DNA from: an uncultured Eubacteriaceae bacterium
GTDB taxonomy: Bacteria > Bacillota > Clostridia > Eubacteriales > Eubacteriaceae
Reading direction: 5' to 3'
DNA length: 35,859 nt
Assembly: GCA_945867155.1 (NCBI GenBank)
Contig: CAMBHL010000011.1
Coordinates: 1 to 35,859 of the forward strand
The notes beneath the pieces are model-generated. The model searched no databases. It was not told the origin of the DNA and was given only the letters and a program-made list of their open reading frames with translations. The position numbers and the translations under genes were made by a program. Shown here piece by piece: positions 1 to 6,580 of this stretch (position 1 is the stretch's first letter; each line of letters opens with the position of its first letter).

Positions 1-978
1 AGGAACGGCAAAATTTTTTACACTTCTATTACTTCTTTATCGCACATTAGCAAAGACAGCCGGCTCGACGCCGACGCCATTTTGATTTTGCAGCACGGGA
101 AAATTGCCGCCAGCCACCGTTTCGGCGGCCCGCGGCTCCACAACGTGTACTCCGTCGCCAAGACCTACCTGGTCACGGCCATCGGCATGGCAGTGGATGA
201 CGGCCTTTTGCACCTCACGGATAAACCCACGGCTTTTTTCCCGGAGCTCTTTGATGCCCTTGCAGGCGAAGCTGATCCTGCCTGGCAGGCCGTCACTGTA
301 AAACATCTGCTCACGATGACCGTCGGCCACGATGCACCTGCCATGATGTCAGCGGACCGCAAAAAGCTCCGGGGCGAAGGAGACGCACCGACGCCTAAAG
401 CCGTTCAAAACGAATGGCTACGGTTCGCGTTCACGAGACCGATGGCCTACGCGCCCGGGACCCACTTTCAGTACAGCAACCTCGCCCCTTACGTCGCGGG
501 GCGGATGCTCGAAAAAGTGGTGGGCTGCAATGTCCGGAATTATCTGGCTGAAAAACTCTGGCAGCCTTTAGGGGATGCCGTTCCCCGCTGGGACAGCGAC
601 CCCGCCGGGCACACCTTCCCCGCCAGCGACTTATTCGTCGACATCGCCAACATGGCGGAGCTCGGGCAGATTTATTTAAACCGCGGCGTTTTGGGCGGGC
701 ACCGCTATCTTTCCGAAGCTTGGGTTCAGGCGGCGACCCGAAAGCACGTCGACTCCAAAGTGATCAACCCCGCCGGCGAAGCCGCGGACGAGCGCTGCGG
801 ATACGGGTATTATTTCTGGATGAACCACGTGCCCCATTCCTACTTCGCCTACGGCCGAGAAAGCCAGTTCATCATCGTCCTGCCGGATCAGGACGCAGTG
901 ATCGCCGTGCAGGCGATGCATCACAACACCCAGGAAATGCTAGACGCGGTCTGGGCAACCATTCTGCCCCAACTGTAA
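1..978 (+). CDS. Serine hydrolase, beta-lactamase family (5' truncated)
   Basis: The reading frame is open from the first base to the TAA at 976-978, so the start lies outside the window; an internal TTG at 82 has no ribosome site and is not needed. The fold is the penicillin-binding-protein/class C beta-lactamase (PF00144) type. The catalytic SxxK tetrad is seen as YSVAK (serine codon near 151), and the second active-site motif as the YSN of FQYSNLAP (near 472). The third motif (KTG/HxG) is replaced by YGRESQF close to the C-terminus, as in many esterase-like members. The role is probably hydrolysis of an ester or peptidoglycan-related amide, but the substrate cannot be told. No signal peptide can be judged because the N-terminus is missing. 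About 325 residues are present. The family call is firm; calling it an antibiotic beta-lactamase is not justified. Confidence 0.85.
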   Translation, partial: RNGKIFYTSITSLSHISKDSRLDADAILILQHGKIAASHRFGGPRLHNVYSVAKTYLVTAIGMAVDDGLLHLTDKPTAFFPELFDALAGEADPAWQAVTVKHLLTMTVGHDAPAMMSADRKKLRGEGDAPTPKAVQNEWLRFAFTRPMAYAPGTHFQYSNLAPYVAGRMLEKVVGCNVRNYLAEKLWQPLGDAVPRWDSDPAGHTFPASDLFVDIANMAELGQIYLNRGVLGGHRYLSEAWVQAATRKHVDSKVINPAGEAADERCGYGYYFWMNHVPHSYFAYGRESQFIIVLPDQDAVIAVQAMHHNTQEMLDAVWATILPQL

Positions 979-1017
979 AATAAAAGCTGCAGGTGCAAAT
1001 CGACTTCGTCCTTAAGT

Positions 1018-1101
1018 TTAGCGCGACAGTCGTTCCCGAGCGGCTGATCCGTGTATTGTCTGACGCTGTGGCCGCACCTGCACGCTTTTGAGTGTGTCCA
1101 T
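1018..1101 (-). CDS. Small ORF of 27 codons, possibly a gene relic
   Basis: On the minus strand a GGAGG (1109-1113) sits seven bases before an ATG at 1101, followed by 27 codons to a TAA at 1018-1020. The peptide begins MDTLKSVQVRPQRQ and is basic; I recognise no family. It lies divergently upstream of the YicG-like gene. The ribosome site is textbook, but the frame is so short that it could be the remaining 5' end of a deleted gene, a leader peptide, or chance. No downstream gene on this strand continues it, because the next gene leftwards is convergent. Confidence 0.25.
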   Translation of the reverse strand: MDTLKSVQVRPQRQTIHGSAARERLSR

Positions 1102-1135
1102 GATTATTCCTCCAAATTTCAAATCAATTGTCTGA

Positions 1136-1164
1136 TTGACAGTATTCCCCATCCCTTTTATCAT
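1136..1164 (+). promoter_or_regulatory. Sigma-A-type promoter of the YicG-like gene
   Basis: TTGACA (1136-1141) is followed by a 17-bp spacer and TATCAT (1159-1164). The predicted transcription start near 1171 leaves a short leader containing GAAGGAG at 1181-1187. The -35 is perfect and the -10 matches five of six positions. Confidence 0.75.
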
Positions 1165-1194
1165 AATAAAAACGATAAAAGAAGGAGAATGGTT

Positions 1195-1851
1195 ATGACA
1201 TCTGCGTTTTTATCGGCGATGGACCTGATCGGCATCATCGCCTTCGCGGTTTCCGGCGCGCTGGTTGCCATCGACCGGGGCCTTGACCTCTTCGGGATCA
1301 TGATGCTGGCTCTGACCACGGCTTCCGGGGGCGGCTTCATCCGAGACCTGACCATCGGCCACACACCTCCGGCGCTGTTCCGCAACCCGGCCTATGTGGT
1401 GCTCTCGTTTGCCACCGCGGCGGTGGTTTTCGCCATCGTTCGCCACGTGCATTTCAGACGACCCCACAAAAAACTCAAAGAGCTGTACGAACAGGTGCTT
1501 TTCATCACAGACACCCTGGGCCTCGCGGCCTTCACCGTGGACGGCGCGGTCGCCGGGCTGAACCTCCCCCACACTTCCGCCTTTCTCATCATCTTCCTCG
1601 GCGCGGTCACCGGGGTCGGCGGCGGGCTCCTTCGGGATTTATTCGCCATGAAAAAGCCTTATATTTTCGTCCGCCACATTTACGCCCTGGCCGCGGTGGC
1701 TGGCGCAGCGGCAGTGGCCTTTCTTCCTCGGTTCACCGGCGAAAATCCTGCTATGGCAGCGGGCTTCGCCGCCGTGATTCTGATCCGCTTCCTCGCGGCC
1801 CATTTCCATTGGAACCTACCCCGGATTCAACAGGACAGAGCCAGGTCTTAA
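1195..1851 (+). CDS. TRIC/YicG (UPF0126) family membrane protein
   Basis: A 218-residue integral membrane protein made of two homologous halves, each a PF03458 glycine-transporter/TRIC-type domain of three helices. The repeated signature is visible as GGGFIRDL (about residue 43) and GGGLLRDLF (about residue 135), the glycine/arginine/aspartate motif that lines the pore in this family. Bacterial members are cation channels, or in E. coli have been linked to glycine uptake; which applies here cannot be decided. The frame is open upstream to a GTG at 1051, but I chose ATG 1195 because GAAGGAG (1181-1187) lies seven bases before it and the predicted transcription start near 1171 excludes the longer form. 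The neighbouring ATG at 1189 is too close to the ribosome site. It appears monocistronic, and no clear terminator follows. Confidence 0.88.
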   Translation: MTSAFLSAMDLIGIIAFAVSGALVAIDRGLDLFGIMMLALTTASGGGFIRDLTIGHTPPALFRNPAYVVLSFATAAVVFAIVRHVHFRRPHKKLKELYEQVLFITDTLGLAAFTVDGAVAGLNLPHTSAFLIIFLGAVTGVGGGLLRDLFAMKKPYIFVRHIYALAAVAGAAAVAFLPRFTGENPAMAAGFAAVILIRFLAAHFHWNLPRIQQDRARS

Positions 1852-2116
1852 ACGCTGCTTAAGGCATTGCGGCCGCTTCTGACACAGCAGCTGAGACGCA
1901 TAGCGTTTCTTTCGGCCATGGCTTACTGCAACTGTTTTTCAAAATTTACCGTAACTGCGTTTCTCTCCTGAAAATACAAAACCCGGACATCAAAAAAATG
2001 CTACTGATGTCTGTAGAAAAATATGTCAAATCTTAATCTTTTCAGTTTTTTAATTTAATATTTGTATCTGTCTTGTATCAAAAACAATATTGATGATTTA
2101 AAAAATTTTTAATAAC
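1852..2116. other. Non-coding stretch, AT-rich on its right side
   Basis: No convincing gene is present. GACATCA (1986-1992) and TGATGTC (2005-2011) form an inverted repeat with a 12-base spacer and no T-run, so it is not an obvious terminator. From about 2020 the DNA becomes strongly AT-rich, leading into the activator-type promoter at 2117-2158. Confidence 0.5.
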
Positions 2117-2158
2117 TTGATTCAAATCAATGATCGCGTCGCCATCTCGCTCTATACT
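2117..2158 (+). promoter_or_regulatory. Predicted CRP/FNR-family class II promoter
   Basis: TTGATTCAAATCAA (2117-2130) is a perfect palindrome and matches the FNR consensus TTGAT-N4-ATCAA exactly. A -10 hexamer TATACT lies at 2153-2158 with no usable -35 (ATGATC at 2130-2135). Taking transcription to start near 2165, the palindrome is centred at about -41.5, the position where CRP/FNR activators contact RNA polymerase in class II promoters. The motif and spacing are seen directly; the identity of the regulator is inferred. Confidence 0.6.
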
Positions 2159-2180
2159 TTAGGCATCAACAATAAATAAT

Positions 2181-2203
2181 GTTTTCGGGTGAAACCCCAA
2201 AAC
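2181..2203 (+). other. Leader hairpin before the 43-codon gene
   Basis: GTTTTCGGG (2181-2189) can pair with CCCCAAAAC (2195-2203) around a five-base loop, with one C-C mismatch. It lies in the predicted 5' leader, directly before the ribosome site GAAAGAAGG (2205-2213). It may stabilise the transcript or modulate translation; no function is proven. Confidence 0.4.
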
Positions 2204-2220
2204 TGAAAGAAGGTATAATC

Positions 2221-2352
2221 ATGAAGAGAGAAGCATTAAAACGTTTATATGGTCATCCAGAAGATATCAGACGCGTCCTTGGTGTCAGCGCATCTTCGTT
2301 CAAGCGCTTATACCGCACACCGAAAAACGTCTGGACCCTCGGAAGACATTAA
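2221..2352 (+). CDS. Small basic protein, 43 aa, HTH-like
   Basis: ATG 2221 follows GAAAGAAGG (2205-2213) at seven bases, and the frame runs 43 codons to TAA 2350-2352. The product starts MKREALKRLYGHPEDIRRV and is rich in Lys and Arg. Its middle, VLGVSASSFKRLYR (about residues 19-32), resembles a recognition-helix turn in which a short helix, a Gly-Val-Ser turn and a basic helix follow one another, so nucleic-acid binding is possible. I recognise no named family. It is flanked by its own predicted activator-dependent promoter (2117-2158) and its own terminator (2403-2434), so it is a complete small transcription unit. It may act as a small regulator under CRP/FNR-type control, or the transcript may matter more than the peptide. 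Confidence 0.6.
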   Translation: MKREALKRLYGHPEDIRRVLGVSASSFKRLYRTPKNVWTLGRH

Positions 2353-2402
2353 ACAAAACGGTTGCATTGAACTCCCAAAATCAATAAGTCTTAACTTTCA
2401 CA

Positions 2403-2434
2403 GGTCCCATCGGCTTTGCCGGTGGGTCCTTTTT
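2403..2434 (+). terminator. Rho-independent terminator of the 43-codon gene
   Basis: GGTCCCATCGGC (2403-2414) pairs with GCCGGTGGGTCC (2418-2429) around a TTT loop, with one mismatch and one G-T pair. Five T residues follow (2430-2434). Confidence 0.8.
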
Positions 2435-2622
2435 CCGTGTCAAGCGCCGCTTGGATTCTGTCGAATTCAGGCTGAAACAAAAGATCCTATTGAAATGAAT
2501 TTTGTTGGCCAAAATCTTCGAAATCGAAGGGCAGCCTAAATTTTCTCTTTTCATTCGTTGCCGGACGCCCCCCCATTATGATAAACTGGATGTATGAAAA
2601 CGATTGAATAAAGGGGAATACC

Positions 2623-3048
2623 ATGAAATCAAACCAAATCCGATTGAAAGACATGCGGGCGATCGCCCGCTATGAAACAACGTATAAAGCGTTGATCGAC
2701 GCGAACCAGACCGACGGCCGCGAGTTGCAAATCCTCGGGCGCTATTTCTACACCCTCGAGGATCTGGGCATCGCCCTTCGCAATATCCGGGCGGCGGACC
2801 CGGTCGCTGCGGACTTCCAAACCTATTGGATTCAGCCGATCCGCGACGGCGCCACCCATTTCAGCCGGGACTGCCTCGCCGGCGGACCGGCCAGCGACGC
2901 GCCGGAGGATAAGCTCTTCCGCAAAACTTGGATCATGCTGGCGGACATTCCCGCCGATCGCCCGGGCGCGCATCTCTCCGACGTCGGTGCAATGCCCAAA
3001 ATTGACGCGGCCATCGCCGAAATCGAAGCCTTTTTACGCCGCGACTGA
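2623..3048 (+). CDS. Hypothetical protein, 141 aa
   Basis: ATG 2623 is preceded by AAAGGGG. The 141-residue product is soluble, without signal peptide or membrane segment, and looks mostly helical: an N-terminal basic helix (MKSNQIRLKDMRAIARYE), a middle part rich in Ala, Asp and Arg, and a C-terminal helix ending in EIEAFLRRD. I recognise no domain or catalytic motif. It stands between the terminator at 2403-2434 and a convergent membrane gene, so it is probably transcribed alone. Codon use (GC-rich third positions) matches its neighbours, which supports it as a real gene. Confidence 0.7.
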   Translation: MKSNQIRLKDMRAIARYETTYKALIDANQTDGRELQILGRYFYTLEDLGIALRNIRAADPVAADFQTYWIQPIRDGATHFSRDCLAGGPASDAPEDKLFRKTWIMLADIPADRPGAHLSDVGAMPKIDAAIAEIEAFLRRD

Positions 3049-3091
3049 ACCAAAATGCAAGTCGAGGATTCAACGGGACAAGGCTCGCTGC

Positions 3092-3580
3092 TTAATTCAT
3101 TTCGGCGGCTTCGGGCATGGCGGCCGGCTTTTCGCCCCGTCTGAAGGCCAGACGGAACAAGAAGCGCACCAAAGGACCAGCGACGATGAACTGCATGGCG
3201 TAAGCCGCCGGCAGGTTCAAAGCCCAGGTCTGGGCGAAGGTGCCGAAGCTCGGCGTCTTGAACAAGAACGTCGCGATCAGACTCATCATCGGGCACATGA
3301 GGGCGCAGATGCAGAACGAAATCGCGTAGGTGATGAAAGCCGGGCGGTCCGTCGGGCGCATGAAAGAGAAGGCCAGCATCGGCGCGAGCTTCCCGGCGAC
3401 GAAAAGTTCCAGGATAACGGCCACGGGCCACATGATGCGCAGTTCCCCAAAGGCCATGAGAAACACCGCGTTCGTGCAGTGCCCGAGATTGAGGGAGATG
3501 TTGTAGCAGATCATCCCGTACACCATGACAAAGGCCATTACCACTGTAAAGATCACATTTTCCAATTTTGTTTTCGGCAT
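3092..3580 (-). CDS. DUF2798-type membrane protein
   Basis: A 162-residue membrane protein with about four hydrophobic segments: VIFTVVMAFVMVYGMICY near the N-terminus, a segment around residue 55, FITYAISFCICALMCPMM in the middle and FIVAGPLVRFLFRLAF near the end. This arrangement and the closing AGPLVRFLFRLAFR motif are typical of DUF2798 proteins (PF11391), whose function is unknown. I chose the ATG at 3580, preceded by AGGAGG at 3587-3592, over an in-frame ATG eight codons upstream that lacks one. It has its own promoter (3667-3695) and a terminator-like hairpin in the leader. It ends 43 bases from the convergent hypothetical gene. The C-terminus is short, basic then Ala/Glu-rich. Confidence 0.75.
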   Translation of the reverse strand: MPKTKLENVIFTVVMAFVMVYGMICYNISLNLGHCTNAVFLMAFGELRIMWPVAVILELFVAGKLAPMLAFSFMRPTDRPAFITYAISFCICALMCPMMSLIATFLFKTPSFGTFAQTWALNLPAAYAMQFIVAGPLVRFLFRLAFRRGEKPAAMPEAAEMN

Positions 3581-3602
3581 ATTTTCCTCCTGATTCCGCC
3601 GC

Positions 3603-3643
3603 AAAAAAAGAGCGCACCGTAAACTTTCGTCTCGATGCGCTCT
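3603..3643 (-). promoter_or_regulatory. Leader hairpin plus U-run (possible attenuator)
   Basis: On the minus strand AGAGCGCA (3643-3636) pairs perfectly with TGCGCTCT (3616-3609) across a 19-base loop, and seven T residues overlap and follow it (down to 3603). It therefore has the form of an intrinsic terminator. It lies between the promoter at 3667-3695 and the DUF2798 start at 3580, so transcripts would have to read through it. No upstream minus-strand gene needs terminating here. Confidence 0.6.
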
Positions 3644-3666
3644 GCGACTACCATTAATTGCCGCTT

Positions 3667-3695
3667 ATCATATCACAGCGCCCCGCGCGTGTAAA
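3667..3695 (-). promoter_or_regulatory. Sigma-A-type promoter of the DUF2798 gene
   Basis: On the minus strand TTTACA (3695-3690) is followed after 17 bp by TATGAT (3672-3667). The predicted start is near 3660, giving a leader of about 80 bases that contains the hairpin at 3603-3643. Confidence 0.7.
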
Positions 3696-3713
3696 GGCTT
3701 TTGATGCAAATTA

Positions 3714-3742
3714 TTGACACGCCACCCTTCTTTTTTTAAACT
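3714..3742 (+). promoter_or_regulatory. Sigma-A-type promoter of the RelA/SpoT-domain gene
   Basis: A perfect TTGACA (3714-3719) is followed after 17 bp by TAAACT (3737-3742), a four-of-six -10. The predicted start is near 3749, about 47 bases before ATG 3796. Confidence 0.6.
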
Positions 3743-3795
3743 AAGTTTATCTATTTAAATAAATTAAATAAAATCAAAAAAGAAGAGGAACCCTT

Positions 3796-4800
3796 ATGCC
3801 ATCATCGCATCTGATCACGTTAAACGACTATCTGTACGACGGAAACACGATTTTCCGCATTTTGAAATCCTATCACAACGACCTCAGGGCCCATGCCCTT
3901 GCGGCCCACAACCCCATCGACATGGCCCACTGCAATTTTCTGCTGGAGATTTCGGAACTGCTCCGCCACAACGATTTTCTGACGGCCCAGTCTCAGAAAT
4001 TCAGAGAGTTCTACAAATACATGACCCGGCAGTACCCGAGCCTCGCCTTCACGTTCAAAGGGCGGATCAAATCTTTAATCCGGGCCGAGGAAAAATTCAA
4101 CGGCTACATCGTCAACACCATCTACAATCAATACACAAAGGACGGCTCCTTCCCGAGCGAATCGTTTTTAAAAGAACGGGTCAGCCATTTTAGAGACCTC
4201 ATCGCCTACCGCATTGTCATCGCCGTGCCAAAATGCCATTTGAAGCCCGGCGAAGACCGGACGGAAGTGGAGCTGAATTATCTGTACGACATCGCCAACA
4301 AACTGTCGGCTTTCATGGAAGCCCGGGGCTTCAACGCCGAACTCTCGGGCTTTGACGAAAGCAAGATCTCAAGCCGGCTCGATCCGGAAGTGCGGCCTTA
4401 CTACCGGGATTACGTCAAGACGCCGCGGCCTTTGGGCTACCAGTCTCTGCACATCACGTTTTTTGACACCTCAGCTCGGTGCTATATCGAAGTGCAGCTG
4501 CGCACCAAAGACATGGACGACGCTGCGGAAATCGGCCGGGCCAAACACAGCCATTACGAGGCCCAGCAGGAACAGCACCGCCTGCGCCGGGAAGCCATTC
4601 CCGAAGGGACGAACCTGTATTTCGACGAGGCCTACGAACGGGTCCGGGTGCTCCAGAATCTCGACCTGTCCAAAGTGGACGTCAACCTGTTCGCCGCCAT
4701 CGACAACCACCTCATCAACGACGGCTGCGGTCTGTTCCGAGGCCGGCTCATCCTGCCTTACGAACACCTGTCCCAGTATCAGAACGATTTAATTGACTAA
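3796..4800 (+). CDS. RelA/SpoT-domain protein (alarmone synthetase-like)
   Basis: A 334-residue soluble protein with a RelA_SpoT nucleotidyltransferase domain (PF04607) at about residues 90-260. Visible family motifs are GRIKSLIRAEEKF (the substrate-binding RxKS region), RDLIAYRIV (the first Mg-binding Asp), GYQSLHITF (the conserved G-loop) and IEVQLRTKDMDDAAEIG (the second acidic metal ligand plus the following helix). It lacks HD hydrolase, TGS and ACT domains, so it is not a full-length Rel. It also differs from ordinary small alarmone synthetases in its helical N-terminal extension of about 90 residues and its C-terminal tail of about 70. It probably transfers pyrophosphate from ATP to a nucleotide, making (p)ppGpp or a relative; activity is inferred. 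The gene begins 54 bases after its promoter -10 and ends 22 bases before an ABC exporter gene, so the three may be co-transcribed. Confidence 0.85.
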   Translation: MPSSHLITLNDYLYDGNTIFRILKSYHNDLRAHALAAHNPIDMAHCNFLLEISELLRHNDFLTAQSQKFREFYKYMTRQYPSLAFTFKGRIKSLIRAEEKFNGYIVNTIYNQYTKDGSFPSESFLKERVSHFRDLIAYRIVIAVPKCHLKPGEDRTEVELNYLYDIANKLSAFMEARGFNAELSGFDESKISSRLDPEVRPYYRDYVKTPRPLGYQSLHITFFDTSARCYIEVQLRTKDMDDAAEIGRAKHSHYEAQQEQHRLRREAIPEGTNLYFDEAYERVRVLQNLDLSKVDVNLFAAIDNHLINDGCGLFRGRLILPYEHLSQYQNDLID

Positions 4801-4805
4801 GTCAA

Positions 4806-4821
4806 AGATTTTATAAAATCT
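4806..4821. repeat. Perfect 16-bp palindrome before the exporter start
   Basis: AGATTTTATAAAATCT reads the same on both strands. It fills the gap between the RelA/SpoT-domain gene and ATG 4823, where a ribosome site would normally be; no Shine-Dalgarno sequence is present. It could be a protein operator or a small RNA hairpin affecting translation of the exporter. Confidence 0.6.
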
Positions 4822-4822
4822 C

Positions 4823-6580
4823 ATGCAAAATCCATCCCGCTTTTTAAAACACCCGGACCGAATTGCGTCCTACTTCAAGTCCGAAGTGCCGGTGCTCATT
4901 ATTGTCACCATCTCCGGCCTGATCTACAACGTCGGCATGCTCGCCGGCCCTTATTTCGAAGGGCAGCTGGCCCAGCGCCTGTTCGACATTTACCATCACA
5001 GGGCCGTCTTCCGGGACATGCTCACCCTCGCCCTGGCCTACGTCGCCGTCATCGGCATAGTCCAGGCCATGCGCGCTGTTAAACGCTTCGGCGTCCGGCG
5101 CTTTGCCAACAACATTAGCCGGGACATGCGCCGTTTACTGTACAACCATCTGGTGCACCCCGACGCTGAGACCCTTTCGGGCGAAGACACCGGCGCCCTG
5201 CTCACGAAGGCCATCTCCGACGTGGACGCCTGCGCTGAAGGGTTGCGGAAATTCACGACGGAGATCTTCGACACCGGGGTCGTCATGATCGCCTACTTCG
5301 TCATGCTCCTTCACTACGACTGGCGCCTGACGCTGCTCGCCTGCGCGTTCACGCCTCTGGCTTACATGGCGGCGGACCGCATGAAGGGCCGAGTCACCGC
5401 CGCCAACGCCGCCTACAAAAAAAGCGAAGAGCAGCTTAACACCGTCACCTTAGACCGCATCGCCCACGCCGTGACCTACCGCCTGTTCGGCCGGGAGTCT
5501 GCTCGGGACGCCGCCTGCGAAGCCCAGCTTTCAGATTACGAGGACAAAAGCGCCAAAGCCAACCTGTACGCAAGCGCCCTGACGCCGCTGTACGACGCTA
5601 TCGCCATGTTCGGCGCCGTTATGATTCTGTATTTCGGCGGACGCAACGTCGCCGGCATCGGATGGACGGCCTGGAACATCGCCGCCTTCACCACCTTCCT
5701 CGCGTGCTTCACGAAGCTGGCGGTCAAGGCGAGTCACGCCTCCAAGCTTTTTAATTCCGTCCAGCGAGCCTCGGTGTCTTGGAAAAGAATCAAGCCGCTG
5801 ATGCAGGACGCCGTCGAAGACGATTTTCACCCCGACGATCAACCGGTAAAATCCCAGCCCCTGATTTTTCAAAACGTCGCTTGCGGCTACACTGCTCCAG
5901 ATCAGCTCAGCTGCCTGTCCTTTGCGGCGGTCCCCGGGGAAATCATCGGCATTACCGGGGCCGTCGCCTCAGGAAAATCCCTGATCGGCAAGGTACTTCT
6001 CGGGGAAGCGCCCTACACCGGCACCATCACCGTGGGCAGCAAACCCTTAAGCACTTTCACCCCCGAAGAACGCCTCACGGCCTTCACCTATATGGGCCAC
6101 GAGCCTGAGCTCTTGAGCATGAGCTTTAAGGACAACATCGCCTTAGGGGAACCTTTGAATCCAACACCCTACCTCAGGGCGGCGGCTTTGGAAAGGGATC
6201 TCGATGACATGCACCGGAACGCCGACAGCGCTGTGGGTGCCGGCGGGGGCCTCCTCTCCGGGGGACAGCAGGCCCGGCTGGCGCTAGCGAGAAGTCTGGC
6301 CCATGCCCGGTCGATTGTCATTTTAGACGACCCGTTCTCCGCCGTCGACCCGGCAACCGAAGACGCCCTGTTCGCGGCGCTGAAGCAGTACGCCAAAGGC
6401 CGGGTCATTCTGCTCATTTCCCACCGGCTGGCCCATTTTCCCGAATGCGATCAGGTGCTGTACCTCGAAAACGGCACCGCCGTGTGCCGCACCCACAGCG
6501 CCCTCATGAAAACCGAGCCGGGTTACCGGGCCCTCGTGAACGCCCAGAAGAAAGGAGGCGCCTCAGATGCCAAAAAATAA
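4823..6580 (+). CDS. ABC exporter subunit A (degenerate catalytic site)
   Basis: A 585-residue half-transporter: a membrane domain of about six helices (residues 25-320) fused to an ATP-binding domain (about 345-575). Walker A is seen as GAVASGKS and the signature as a canonical LLSGGQQARLALAR. Walker B is IVILDDPFSAVD, with Asp where the catalytic Glu normally stands; the Q-loop reads YMGHEPEL, with His in place of Gln, and the H-loop is LISHR. This pattern is typical of the non-consensus partner of heterodimeric exporters such as BmrC/BmrD, LmrC/LmrD or TM287/288. Its partner is the next gene, which overlaps it by 14 bases. Start ATG 4823 has no good ribosome site, only the palindrome at 4806-4821, so coupling to the upstream gene is likely. 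The substrate is unknown; lipids, peptides and drugs are all possible. Confidence 0.9.
   Translation: MQNPSRFLKHPDRIASYFKSEVPVLIIVTISGLIYNVGMLAGPYFEGQLAQRLFDIYHHRAVFRDMLTLALAYVAVIGIVQAMRAVKRFGVRRFANNISRDMRRLLYNHLVHPDAETLSGEDTGALLTKAISDVDACAEGLRKFTTEIFDTGVVMIAYFVMLLHYDWRLTLLACAFTPLAYMAADRMKGRVTAANAAYKKSEEQLNTVTLDRIAHAVTYRLFGRESARDAACEAQLSDYEDKSAKANLYASALTPLYDAIAMFGAVMILYFGGRNVAGIGWTAWNIAAFTTFLACFTKLAVKASHASKLFNSVQRASVSWKRIKPLMQDAVEDDFHPDDQPVKSQPLIFQNVACGYTAPDQLSCLSFAAVPGEIIGITGAVASGKSLIGKVLLGEAPYTGTITVGSKPLSTFTPEERLTAFTYMGHEPELLSMSFKDNIALGEPLNPTPYLRAAALERDLDDMHRNADSAVGAGGGLLSGGQQARLALARSLAHARSIVILDDPFSAVDPATEDALFAALKQYAKGRVILLISHRLAHFPECDQVLYLENGTAVCRTHSALMKTEPGYRALVNAQKKGGASDAKK

Noticed and set aside
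1..978. Antibiotic-resistance class C beta-lactamase
   Set aside because: The KTG motif is replaced by YGR and the context gives no AmpR-type regulator; only the broad serine hydrolase family is supported.
1051..1194. Longer N-terminus (GTG 1051) for the YicG-like protein
   Set aside because: The extension is not hydrophobic or family-like and lies upstream of the predicted promoter and the GAAGGAG ribosome site.
2249..2539. 96-codon plus-strand frame overlapping the 43-codon gene
   Set aside because: No ribosome site; it runs through the terminator hairpin at 2403-2434.
3603..3643. Guanidine-II (mini-ykkC) riboswitch
   Set aside because: ACGA and ACGG tetranucleotides occur, but they are not the loops of two separate hairpins; the structure is one long-loop hairpin.
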